A DNA stretch of 33,872 nucleotides. It comes from an uncultured Bacilli bacterium (lineage in GTDB: Bacteria > Bacillota_I > Bacilli_A > RF39 > UBA660). Within the stretch, counting starts at the first letter, position 1. Each line of letters opens with the position of its first letter. The position numbers and the translations under genes are program-made. This document shows, in pieces, positions 1-7,280 of the stretch. The stretch covers positions 1 to 33,872 of the forward strand of contig CANRCR010000014.1 of assembly GCA_947629165.1 (NCBI GenBank), in the 5' to 3' direction. The notes beneath the pieces were generated by a model. That model was not told the DNA's origin and ran no database searches. It saw only the letters and a list, made by a program, of their open reading frames with translations.

Positions 1-27
1 ATAGAAGGCAGTTGGCCGACTAAAAAA

Positions 28-68
28 GGCTCCATGTGGAGCCAGCCAGTAATATGCCCTTATAGGGC
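28..68 (+). other. Two short hairpins at the window edge
   Basis: Two perfect inverted repeats lie in a row: GGCTCC/GGAGCC with a 4-base loop (28-43) and GCCCT/AGGGC with a 3-base loop (56-68). Neither is followed by a T-run, so neither is a good intrinsic terminator. They lie upstream of the candidate -10 box of the Mg2+ ATPase gene, so they may be the 3' part of a structured RNA or leader that begins outside the window. I cannot assign a family. Confidence 0.35.
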
Positions 69-102
69 TACATAAAATTATAAACACATTGTAAAAGATA
101 CG

Positions 103-111
103 TGCTATAAT
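103..111 (+). promoter_or_regulatory. Extended -10 promoter for the Mg2+ ATPase
   Basis: TGC followed by a perfect TATAAT at 106-111 forms an extended -10 element. No good -35 box lies 17 bases upstream, which is acceptable for extended -10 promoters. It sits about 36 bases before the start codon. Confidence 0.5.
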
Positions 112-146
112 CGATATAGAAAAATCAAGTTAAGCTGGTGATAAAT

Positions 147-2720
147 ATGCAGAACAACTTATACGAAGAATATAAAAAAGTTTCTAAGTTACCAAAAGAA
201 GAATTATTTCAAAAATACAAAACCTCAGAAAATGGGAAAAAAGAGCATGAGGTAAAAAAGATACAAGAAACAAATGGATTAAATATATACATTAAGGAAG
301 AAAAACATGGAGCTATCTATTTCTTTCTAATTTCATTAAAAGATCCCTTTATTTTAATCTTGTTTTTTCTAGCGATTATTAACTATATGATGGCAGATCA
401 TCTAGGTTCTATCATAATTGTCTTAATTGGTTTAATTAGTGCATTAATTAGGTTTTTTCAAGACTATTCAGAATATAAATTTAATCAAAAACTAAAATCA
501 AAAATATATTCTACTGCCAATGTAATTAGAAATTCCAAAGAAATAAATATCAAAACAGAACAAATTGTAATAGGTGATATTGTTACTCTAAACGCCGGAT
601 CTATTATTCCAGCAGATATGATTTTGATAGAAGCAAAAGATTTATTTATTAATGAATCTGTTTTTACAGGAGAATCAGTTCCTGTAGAAAAATATGTCAC
701 TTCTAATAAGGAAGAAAATATATTTGATATTGATAACATCTGTTTAATGGAATCCTCTGTCATTTCAGGATATGGAAAAGGAATAGTTATAAAAACAGGA
801 ACTGAGACCTATATTGGAACAATGGGAAAGGAATTAAGTAAAAAACATCAAGATACGAACTTTGATATCGGTATGAAAAATATTACTAAATTATTGTTAT
901 ATTATATGATTGGTACTGTATTTTTTATATTGATTGTAGATGGATTAATGAAAGGAAATTATCAGTCAGCAATTCTTTTTGCTCTATCGGTAGCAGTTGG
1001 GATTACTCCTTCTATGTTACCAATGATAGTAAATGTAAACATTGCAAAAGGAAGTAAAACGTTGGCTCAAAAAAAGACATTAGTAAAGAGAATGGAGGCT
1101 ATTCAAAATCTAGGATCTATGGATGTTTTGTGTACGGATAAAACGGGAACACTAACAGAAAATCAAATTGTATTGCAAAAGTATATCAATGTAATGGGAG
1201 AAGAAGATAAAACAATTTTAAAATATGTATATTTGAATAGTTATTTCTCAACGGGTATGAAAAATATTATTGATAAAGCAGTAATTGCTTATGCAAAAGA
1301 GAATAATGTTGAAAGTTTAAAAGATGATTTTACAAAAATAGATGAAATACCTTTCGATTATGCAAGAAAACTACAATCTGTTGTCGTAAAAAAAGGTCGA
1401 GATTATCGAATGTTTACAAAAGGTGCATTAGAAGAAATTTTAAAAATATGTACCAAAATAAACTATAAAGGAACAGAGAAAGTAATTACGGATGATTTAA
1501 AACAAAAGGTAATAAAGAAAGCCGAAGAATTAGAAAAGAATGGTATGCAAGTAATTGCTTTAGCAGAGAAAAAAACATACTCAGGTGAAAACATTTTTAA
1601 TACAGATGATGAAAAAGATATGATTTTTTTAGGCTTTGTAGGATTTTTAGCCCCTGCAAAGAAAGATGTAAAAGCCATTCTTACAAAATTAAAAAATCAT
1701 GGTGTGGAAATAAAAATTTTAACAGGAGATAATATAAATGCCACAACCGCTATCTGTAAAGAAGTTGGACTAGAAATAAAAAATATAATGTTAGGATCGG
1801 ATATTGATAAATACTCGGATGAAGAATTAGCTTTTATGGTAGAAAAAACCAATGTATATGCTAGATTAAACCCCCTTCAAAAAGAAAAAGTTGTAAAAAT
1901 ATTAAGAAAAAATTCACACGTAGTTGGTTTTATAGGAGATGGAGTAAACGATGCACCATCCCTTCATACTGCCGATGTAGGTATTTCTGTAGATGAAGCA
2001 ACAGATATTGCCAAAGAAGCAAGTGATATTATTCTTTTGAAAAAAAGTTTAGGGGTAATATATGATGGAATCATAGAAGGAAGAAAAGTATATGGAAATA
2101 TTATTAAATATATGAAAATGGCCTTATCAGGTGACTTTGGAGATGTATTTTCCATTATGATTGCCTCAATATTTTTACCATTTTTGCCATTGTTACCAAT
2201 TCAAATGTTATTTCAAGATTTTATTTATGATTTTTCACAAATTGGAATCCCATATGATAATGTAGATGAAGAATTTCTAAAGGAACCAAAAAAATGGAAT
2301 ACCAAAGGTATCTCTCGATTTATGATTGTCATGGGATTAACATCTTCTGTTATTGATACATTAGCTTTCATTATCTTTTGGTTTGTTTTAGGATATAATT
2401 CATTGAATCAACAAGCCTATTTTCAAACAGCATGGTTTGTGCTATGTCTATTAACAGAACTATTAGTAATTCATAATGTTAGGACAAGTAAAAGACCATT
2501 CATAGATTCGAAAGCATCGTCAATTTTAACAACCCTAACGCTCGTATCAGCAATATTGACAATCATAACACCTATCTTATTTGTTTCTATACCAACATTT
2601 GGATTTGCCATTTTACCAATAAAATTTTATATATGGGCACTAATTTTAATTACAATTTACGTGTTATTAGTAACCATCGTTAAAAAATTATATATAAAAA
2701 GATACAAAGAATGGTTATAA
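147..2720 (+). CDS. mgtA: Magnesium-translocating P-type ATPase (MgtA/MgtB family)
   Basis: Membrane P3-type ATPase of 857 residues, near family length, expected to import Mg2+ using ATP. Visible motifs are TGES in the actuator domain, the phosphorylation motif DKTGTLT (Asp331), TGD, and GDGVNDAP in the hinge. The segment LPIQMLFQDFIYDFSQIGIPYDNVD is cut here to its key parts: a Q-D-F-Y-D-S-Q pattern followed by IPYDNVD, characteristic of MgtA rather than Ca2+ or K+ pumps. About ten membrane helices are expected: two pairs before the catalytic loop and six after it. An upstream GTG at 138 is in frame, but GGTGAT at 137-142 looks like the ribosome site for ATG 147. The gene stands alone with its own promoter and terminator. 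No complete Mg2+ riboswitch is visible. Confidence 0.9.
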   Translation: MQNNLYEEYKKVSKLPKEELFQKYKTSENGKKEHEVKKIQETNGLNIYIKEEKHGAIYFFLISLKDPFILILFFLAIINYMMADHLGSIIIVLIGLISALIRFFQDYSEYKFNQKLKSKIYSTANVIRNSKEINIKTEQIVIGDIVTLNAGSIIPADMILIEAKDLFINESVFTGESVPVEKYVTSNKEENIFDIDNICLMESSVISGYGKGIVIKTGTETYIGTMGKELSKKHQDTNFDIGMKNITKLLLYYMIGTVFFILIVDGLMKGNYQSAILFALSVAVGITPSMLPMIVNVNIAKGSKTLAQKKTLVKRMEAIQNLGSMDVLCTDKTGTLTENQIVLQKYINVMGEEDKTILKYVYLNSYFSTGMKNIIDKAVIAYAKENNVESLKDDFTKIDEIPFDYARKLQSVVVKKGRDYRMFTKGALEEILKICTKINYKGTEKVITDDLKQKVIKKAEELEKNGMQVIALAEKKTYSGENIFNTDDEKDMIFLGFVGFLAPAKKDVKAILTKLKNHGVEIKILTGDNINATTAICKEVGLEIKNIMLGSDIDKYSDEELAFMVEKTNVYARLNPLQKEKVVKILRKNSHVVGFIGDGVNDAPSLHTADVGISVDEATDIAKEASDIILLKKSLGVIYDGIIEGRKVYGNIIKYMKMALSGDFGDVFSIMIASIFLPFLPLLPIQMLFQDFIYDFSQIGIPYDNVDEEFLKEPKKWNTKGISRFMIVMGLTSSVIDTLAFIIFWFVLGYNSLNQQAYFQTAWFVLCLLTELLVIHNVRTSKRPFIDSKASSILTTLTLVSAILTIITPILFVSIPTFGFAILPIKFYIWALILITIYVLLVTIVKKLYIKRYKEWL

Positions 2721-2767
2721 TAAAATAGGAAGATACGAAAACGAATTAGAAAGTTAAAAAAGTTGAT

Positions 2768-2798
2768 AAACAGACCATTTATATGGTTTGTTTTTTTT
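2768..2798 (+). terminator. Intrinsic terminator after the Mg2+ ATPase gene
   Basis: An 11-bp stem with one G-T pair (AAACAGACCAT with ATGGTTTGTTT, loop TTAT) runs into a T-tract. Confidence 0.85.
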
Positions 2799-2868
2799 GA
2801 TGCTATTTTGGTTTTAATAGATATTTTTGAATCAAAAAATATAGGCCACCAGTATTGAAGAATAGACT

Positions 2869-2894
2869 AAAAAAGCCTTCCTTACGAAGACTTT
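2869..2894 (-). terminator. Minus-strand terminator of the permease gene
   Basis: On the minus strand AAAAAGTCTTC pairs with GAAGGCTTTTTT around a 5-base loop, with one T-G pair. The stem overlaps the last codons and stop of the permease gene, and the T-run follows. Confidence 0.8.
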
Positions 2895-3670
2895 TTTTCA
2901 ATCCAATTGATTACATAGTACATAAGATACGATACAATGCCTAAGATAACGACCGAAGTAATGACTAAATTGATATTAAATACTTGTGAACCATACATAA
3001 TAAGATAACCTAATCCTTGTTTGGATACTAATAGTTCTCCCATGATGACCCCGATTAAAGACATACTAATATTAATCTTTAAAGCATTGATAATATTTAT
3101 TCGATTTCCAGGTAATACAAGTTTAAAAAAGATCTGTCTTTTACTGGCATGAAAACTCCGTAACAGTTTAATATAATCAGAATCCGTCTCGACAAAACCA
3201 TTATAGATATTGATAACCGTAATGAGTGCCGAAATCATTAAAGCCATGAAAATGATCGAATGGACACTTGCTCCTACCCAAATGATAATAAGCGGTCCTA
3301 AGGCTACTTTTGGTAATGAATTTAAGACGGTGAGATAAGGATCGAACACTTTTGCAAGAAATGGGAACCACCATAGCAAAGTAGCAATAATTAAACCAAT
3401 TCCTCCAGCAATCAAGAAACTGAGTAAAGTTTCATATACTGTTACCCAAATATGATTCCATAATTGATTCGTCTCGGCTAAATGAAATGCTGTTTGAAGA
3501 ACATCGAGGGGAGAAGAAAAGAGAAAAGTATTAATAAAGTGGAAATAGGCAAGTAGTTGCCAAATAATTAAAAATAAGACAATCAAGATAACTTGAGTAA
3601 AAATAATACCTCTTTTTCTTCTTTTTTCCTTCTTGAGAAAGTCGAGATGTTCTTTACTATAAGTGGACAT
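2882..3670 (-). CDS. ABC importer permease, NitT/TauT/SsuC/ThiX type
   Basis: Integral membrane subunit of 262 residues, the usual length for binding-protein-dependent permeases of the nitrate/taurine/thiamine-precursor group. The N-terminus is cytosolic and basic, TM1 is near residues 21-42, and about six helices are expected. The central segment LNSLPKVALGPLIIIWVG is the typical EAA-loop region that docks on the ATPase. Its start overlaps the end of the ATPase 3' fragment by 14 bases, so the operon order was binding protein, ATPase, permease. The inserted element now separates it from the operon promoter at 13111-13139. It could only be transcribed by read-through from the recombinase gene or from an unseen promoter. 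The substrate is unknown; related systems carry thiamine or pyrimidine precursors, sulfonates or nitrate. Confidence 0.85.
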   Translation of the reverse strand: MSTYSKEHLDFLKKEKRRKRGIIFTQVILIVLFLIIWQLLAYFHFINTFLFSSPLDVLQTAFHLAETNQLWNHIWVTVYETLLSFLIAGGIGLIIATLLWWFPFLAKVFDPYLTVLNSLPKVALGPLIIIWVGASVHSIIFMALMISALITVINIYNGFVETDSDYIKLLRSFHASKRQIFFKLVLPGNRINIINALKINISMSLIGVIMGELLVSKQGLGYLIMYGSQVFNINLVITSVVILGIVSYLMYYVINWIEKKSS

Positions 3671-3998
3671 CTAAATCCCTCCAAATCTGATCGTAATAAA
3701 CACTAAATTCAGGACATTTTCGATTGTGAATTGGAGTCGATTTATCTTTCATGGTAATTGTGTATTCCTTTTTCACCTGTGAAGGACGTTTACTTAGTAC
3801 GATAATTCGATCGGCCATGGATATTGCTTCTCCCAAATCGTGGGTTACCATGATGGCAGTTTTTCCTTCTTTTTTAATAATTTGATAAACATCGTCCGAT
3901 AAGGCAAGACGGGTCTGGTAATCCAAAGCAGAAAAAGCTTCGTCTAATAAAAGAATATCAGGATCTATAGCGAGTGTTCGGATAAGCGCAACTCCTTG
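3657..3998 (-). pseudogene. ABC importer ATPase, 3' fragment (split by the inserted element)
   Basis: Minus-strand reading from the element boundary gives GVALIRTLAIDPDILLLDEA, the tail of the ABC signature helix followed by Walker B (ILLLDEA). Then come the D-loop (SALD) and the switch histidine (VTHD), down to the stop. There is no Walker A and no proper start. A TTG or nearby codon could give about 89 residues, but not a working ATPase. The missing N-terminal half lies at 11671-12093. Joining them at the shared core gives one uninterrupted protein of about 249 residues, normal for SsuB/TauB-type ATPases. The gene was intact until the insertion. Excision would restore it. Confidence 0.92.
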
Positions 3999-4014
3999 AC
4001 AATACTATAGACAC
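3989..4014. repeat. Left attachment site (att core plus attP half-arm)
   Basis: The core CAACTCCTTGAC (3989-4000) differs at one base from the right core at 11676-11687. The element side (to 4014) read on the minus strand begins GTGTCTATAG, which matches the right arm GTGTCTTTAG in 9 of 10 bases. The side below 3989 is ATPase coding sequence. Confidence 0.75.
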
Positions 4015-5588
4015 GAATTAAAATTCCATTCGATTTGAACTGCTCTTGTCTGATGAATAGAATCAATTTTTCCAATATATATTTTAGAGATAAAGGTATC
4101 GACAATAACGTGATCTAATGTTTTAATCGAAGGAACGGAAAGATCTTTTTTAAATTTATTTTCTTTCTTTTGATAATCGGTAATGGTTTGTAATATACTT
4201 TTTAACTCCTCTTTAGTTCGTACTTCAACCGAATCGTAGATAGATGATAAAGAACGAAATTGTTCGAGCGTAATAGTTTCTTGCATACGATCTTCATATA
4301 AGTTTTTTAAATAGATTTGATTTTTCTCTAATGTCTGTTGTAATTTTTCTTTTTGCTTTTCTAAAAGTACTATTTTCTTTTGAAAAAAAGGAAGTTTTCT
4401 TTGTTGAACTAAAGTATTCCATGCTTCGATATCGAAATAATCTTTAATTTTTTTTTGAATTTCTTCTAAAATAATCTTTTCTAATTGATCATAACGAATA
4501 GAAGATTTATTGATACATATATCATAACCATTCTGATTACTAGAACATACGAGATAAGAATGAAGTGAAGAATCTTTCTTACGCATGGAATGATGACATT
4601 CAAGACAAAAAACTTTTCCTGAAAAAAGATGCACCTTTCCTGTCTTTTTAATAGACCTCGTCCGTTCTTTTTGAAGTGCTTGCACTTTTTTAAAAGTAAT
4701 TTCATCGATAATTGCTTCATGTGTATGTAAAACTTTAATCCATTCCTTTTTATCTTTTCTTTTAATTTTATGATTTTTATAACTTAAAGTAGTTCTTTTT
4801 CCTTGAATAAGATTACCGATATATAACTCATTTGAAAGAATGGTTTTAATGGCATTAGAAGACCATTTAATAGCTGTTCTAGGACGATTACTTTGGATAT
4901 TTAACTTCGAACCTTGTTGATATTTGTAAAGGGATGGAGAAGGTACGTGATGTTCATTTAAATAATTGGCAATTCCTGTATAACCGAGACCCGATAGATA
5001 TAAATGAAATATTTTTTGAACCATTTTGGAAGCGATAGGATCAACTACTAATTGATTGTTATTGGTACTAGATACAAGATAACCGTATGATGCAAAAGGA
5101 GAAATAAATTCTCCCTGTTTCATTTTGGCTTGAAAAGCACTTCGTATATTGTTAGATACATCCTCTAAATACCATTCATTTACTAATCCATTAATTTGTC
5201 TTGCTTTCTTATTTCCACGATTTTCTGTGTCTGCGTGATCAGCAAGACTAATAAAACGAACATTCCATTCGATAAATTTGTTGTGAAGATATTTTTCAAT
5301 TATTTCCATATCTCTTGAAAAACGAGATTGACTTTTGCACAGTACAACATCGATTTTTCCTTGAGAACAATCTTTAATTAATCGTTCAAATTGAGGGCGA
5401 TAAGTACCTGCCCCCGATAAATCTTCGTCACAGTATTCGTCATACAAAACAAATTCGGGATGTCTACTAATTTCTTCGAGGAGTAGATGCCTTTGATTCT
5501 TAATAGATTCACTATCTTCCCATGTTTGCAATTTATCGTGATCTTCATTGGATAATCGTAAATAAATACCGACATTTAATTGTTTCAT
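4005..5588 (-). CDS. Large serine recombinase (site-specific integrase)
   Basis: DNA integrase of 527 residues, expected to cut and rejoin att sites through a 5'-phosphoserine intermediate. The resolvase catalytic domain covers about residues 4-150. It has GIYLRLS with the likely nucleophile Ser13 and the arginine-rich catalytic strand QSRFSRD. A Recombinase domain follows (about 165-290), then a zinc ribbon with Cys pairs CLEC and CSSN...C (about 325-360), then a coiled coil (about 395-470) of the kind that controls integration against excision. The size and domain order match TnpX/TndX-type and phage large serine integrases. A ribosome site GAAGGGATG precedes ATG 5588, and a 34-codon ORF ends 12 bases upstream in the same operon. 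The gene appears complete. No separate directionality factor is recognisable. Confidence 0.93.
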   Translation of the reverse strand: MKQLNVGIYLRLSNEDHDKLQTWEDSESIKNQRHLLLEEISRHPEFVLYDEYCDEDLSGAGTYRPQFERLIKDCSQGKIDVVLCKSQSRFSRDMEIIEKYLHNKFIEWNVRFISLADHADTENRGNKKARQINGLVNEWYLEDVSNNIRSAFQAKMKQGEFISPFASYGYLVSSTNNNQLVVDPIASKMVQKIFHLYLSGLGYTGIANYLNEHHVPSPSLYKYQQGSKLNIQSNRPRTAIKWSSNAIKTILSNELYIGNLIQGKRTTLSYKNHKIKRKDKKEWIKVLHTHEAIIDEITFKKVQALQKERTRSIKKTGKVHLFSGKVFCLECHHSMRKKDSSLHSYLVCSSNQNGYDICINKSSIRYDQLEKIILEEIQKKIKDYFDIEAWNTLVQQRKLPFFQKKIVLLEKQKEKLQQTLEKNQIYLKNLYEDRMQETITLEQFRSLSSIYDSVEVRTKEELKSILQTITDYQKKENKFKKDLSVPSIKTLDHVIVDTFISKIYIGKIDSIHQTRAVQIEWNFNSCL

Positions 5589-5600
5589 AACATCCCTTCT

Positions 5601-5705
5601 TTATAGATTAAATTCCATAATATGATATAGCTTCGTAGTAATTATTTTTTTGAGGTTCGAAGAAGAAAGAGAAGAATCAATTATTTCAGAAATTAAATAA
5701 CGCAT
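5601..5705 (-). CDS. 34-residue small ORF ahead of the recombinase
   Basis: A short frame starts MRYLISEIID, followed by a serine-rich stretch, and ends in MEFNL. It has a strong ribosome site (AAAGGAGA, 7 bases before ATG 5705). It stops 12 bases before the recombinase start, so the two are very likely co-transcribed. The peptide has no signal sequence or membrane helix and no family I recognise. Its position suits a leader peptide, a translational coupler or a small recombination-direction factor; none of these is proven. The good ribosome site is the main reason to list it. Confidence 0.5.
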   Translation of the reverse strand: MRYLISEIIDSSLSSSNLKKIITTKLYHIMEFNL

Positions 5706-5820
5706 TTTTAATCTCCTTTCTATTTTTGTTATTCGATAAATTTTATGATAAAAAGGTTTCAAAATATGATTTTTGGTTTTTTGGAATGTACACTAAAATA
5801 TGTAAATGAACCATAAATCC

Positions 5821-5849
5821 TTGACGGGGGGGGTAATTTTCTGTAAAAT
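5821..5849 (+). promoter_or_regulatory. Fibre operon promoter with a G8 tract in its spacer
   Basis: A -35 box TTGACG (5821-5826) and a -10 box TAAAAT (5844-5849) are separated by exactly 17 bases. The run of eight G (5826-5833) overlaps the last base of the -35 box and fills the first part of the spacer. The start of transcription would fall near 5856, giving a leader of about 18 bases. A homopolymer in this position can gain or lose bases and so change promoter strength. As written, the spacing is optimal (ON). Confidence 0.75.
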
Positions 5850-5873
5850 GATATGTAAGATAGGGTGGAGTAG

Positions 5874-6485
5874 ATGCAGGAAAATAAAGAGAAAAAGAAG
5901 ATAGGGATTGGAACTGTAGTAAAAGGAATCGTGCTAACAATAACCCTTTTAATCTTTATTGTGGCTGGAACAATCTTAATCGAAGCAAATATGAATCCAG
6001 ATAAAATACCGGATATATTTGGATATAAACCGATGATTGTTTTGTCAGGGTCGATGGAAAGTTCTATTTATGCAGGTGATTTAGCATTTGTTAAAGAAGT
6101 AGACACTACCTCTTTAAAAGAAAACGACATTATTGCCTTTCGAAATGAAACCAATACGGTTACTACGCACCGTATTGTAGAAATTGTATATGAAGATGGC
6201 AAACAGTATTTTAGAACCAAAGGTGATAACAACAATGCCAATGATATTAATTTGGTAGAAATGGATAAAGTCGAAGGAATTTATACGGGTAGAATTCCTA
6301 AGTTAGGAAATTTTCTAATCTTTTTACAACAACCTATTGGACTAGCCGTTGTCTTACTAATTATATTAGTAATTGGTTTAGGATGTTTATATTTTATGAA
6401 TCGTAAAGAAAGTAAAAAAGAACGAGAAGAATTTGAAGAATATAAGCGAATGAAAGAACAACAAGGAAAAAATCAAGAAGAATAA
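5874..6485 (+). CDS. ER-type (SipW-like) signal peptidase I, first copy
   Basis: Membrane protease of 203 residues that should remove signal peptides from the operon's exported subunits. TM1 is near residues 14-36. The catalytic Ser is in LSGSMESS and the catalytic His in TTHRIVE, replacing the lysine of ordinary bacterial enzymes; this Ser-His arrangement defines the SipW/archaeal/ER class. KGDNN supplies the conserved Asp. TM2 (about 157-177) precedes a highly charged cytosolic tail (RKESKKEREEFEEY...). A second, shorter enzyme of the same type lies at 9222-9725. It is the first gene of the operon, directly after the phase-variation candidate promoter, with ribosome site GGGTGGAG. Confidence 0.9.
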   Translation: MQENKEKKKIGIGTVVKGIVLTITLLIFIVAGTILIEANMNPDKIPDIFGYKPMIVLSGSMESSIYAGDLAFVKEVDTTSLKENDIIAFRNETNTVTTHRIVEIVYEDGKQYFRTKGDNNNANDINLVEMDKVEGIYTGRIPKLGNFLIFLQQPIGLAVVLLIILVIGLGCLYFMNRKESKKEREEFEEYKRMKEQQGKNQEE

Positions 6486-6491
6486 ATAAGG

Positions 6492-6521
6492 TTATATTTA
6501 GCAGAGTAATGCTTTATATAA
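6492..6521 (+). promoter_or_regulatory. Hairpin before the major subunit gene
   Basis: TTATATTTAGCA pairs with TGCTTTATATAA (two mismatched bases in the middle, 6-base loop). No T-run follows, so it is not a terminator. It may mark an mRNA processing or stabilising site. Confidence 0.4.
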
Positions 6522-6562
6522 AATAGAAAATGTTTGAAAAACAATAAGAAGGAGGTGAATTG

Positions 6563-7189
6563 ATGAATAATAAAACAGTTAAGACTTTAATGGTAGTAGC
6601 AATGTTGTTTACTCTTTCACTATATTTTATTGGTGGAACGTATGCACGATATATTGGTGAATATACTGGAAATGCGACTGCTTCTGTAGCAAAATGGAAA
6701 GTGCAATTAAATGGTAAAAGTGCTGAAGAAACCAGTATGGATTTAACGTTTACACCGACCAAAAGTGAATATGTAGTCGATGGAAAAATCGCCCCTGGAT
6801 CATCTTCGACAGCAGAAGTTAAACTTGATTTAGATGGAACAGAAGTTGCAGTAGACGTAATTGCTGAAGTAACCGAATCAACTTTACAAGAAAAACTAAC
6901 GGAATTAGGATTAACAAGCTCTGAAATAAAATTTAAATCAGAATTTGTTGGAGGAGGACAAGCATCTTCAAGTGAGGGAAACGGATCAAAAGAGAATCCA
7001 TACGTTGTAAAATTACCAAGCAATCAAGCATTTAGCACGGAGGATACGATTACTATAAAACTTACACTTGAATGGGGTAACGACGAAGCACATAATAGCG
7101 AAGATACCAAAGCTGGTAAAAATGCAGAGACTTTAGGTGAAATAAGTGTTCCAGTTAAGTTAACAGTTAGACAACATATTGATGAATAA
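6563..7189 (+). CDS. TasA/camelysin-like exported subunit, probable main fibre protein
   Basis: Exported protein of 208 residues. The N-terminus is basic, then hydrophobic (about 8-26), ending GGTYARYIGEYTG; the [A/S][R/K]Y motif just after the hydrophobic core is shared by the SipW-type proteins of this operon. The rest is a predicted beta-rich domain with VVDGKIAPGSSS (about residues 70-81), a motif repeated in the 7281-8114 product, as expected of TasA/CalY-type domains. No sortase motif is present. The ribosome site AAGGAGGTG is the best in the operon and sets ATG 6563 rather than TTG 6560. The gene is flanked by mRNA hairpins on both sides. These points suggest the most abundant subunit, which is inference. 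Confidence 0.75.
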   Translation: MNNKTVKTLMVVAMLFTLSLYFIGGTYARYIGEYTGNATASVAKWKVQLNGKSAEETSMDLTFTPTKSEYVVDGKIAPGSSSTAEVKLDLDGTEVAVDVIAEVTESTLQEKLTELGLTSSEIKFKSEFVGGGQASSSEGNGSKENPYVVKLPSNQAFSTEDTITIKLTLEWGNDEAHNSEDTKAGKNAETLGEISVPVKLTVRQHIDE

Positions 7190-7201
7190 AAAACGGGAAG
7201 T

Positions 7202-7259
7202 GTTAAAACTCCCCTTTAAGCGTATAAAAGAGGGTATATGTTTAAAAGGGTGTTTTAAC
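7202..7259 (+). promoter_or_regulatory. Long intercistronic hairpin after the main subunit gene
   Basis: GTTAAAACTCCCCTTTAA (7202-7219) and TTAAAAGGGTGTTTTAAC (7242-7259) can pair over about 18 bp with two mismatches, around a 22-base loop. No T-run follows. It could protect the upstream message from 3' decay, attenuate transcription or set the ratio of subunits. Confidence 0.6.
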
Positions 7260-7280
7260 GGATAAAAAGGAAGTGATACG

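Noticed and set aside
28-68. M-box (Mg2+) riboswitch for the ATPase gene
   Set aside because: Only a loose resemblance of a few bases, and the promoter candidate is downstream. Not enough to name it.
6514-7023. 169-residue open frame on the minus strand across the main subunit gene
   Set aside because: It lies opposite a gene with a strong ribosome site and signal peptide, has no ribosome site of its own, and reads as an antisense shadow.
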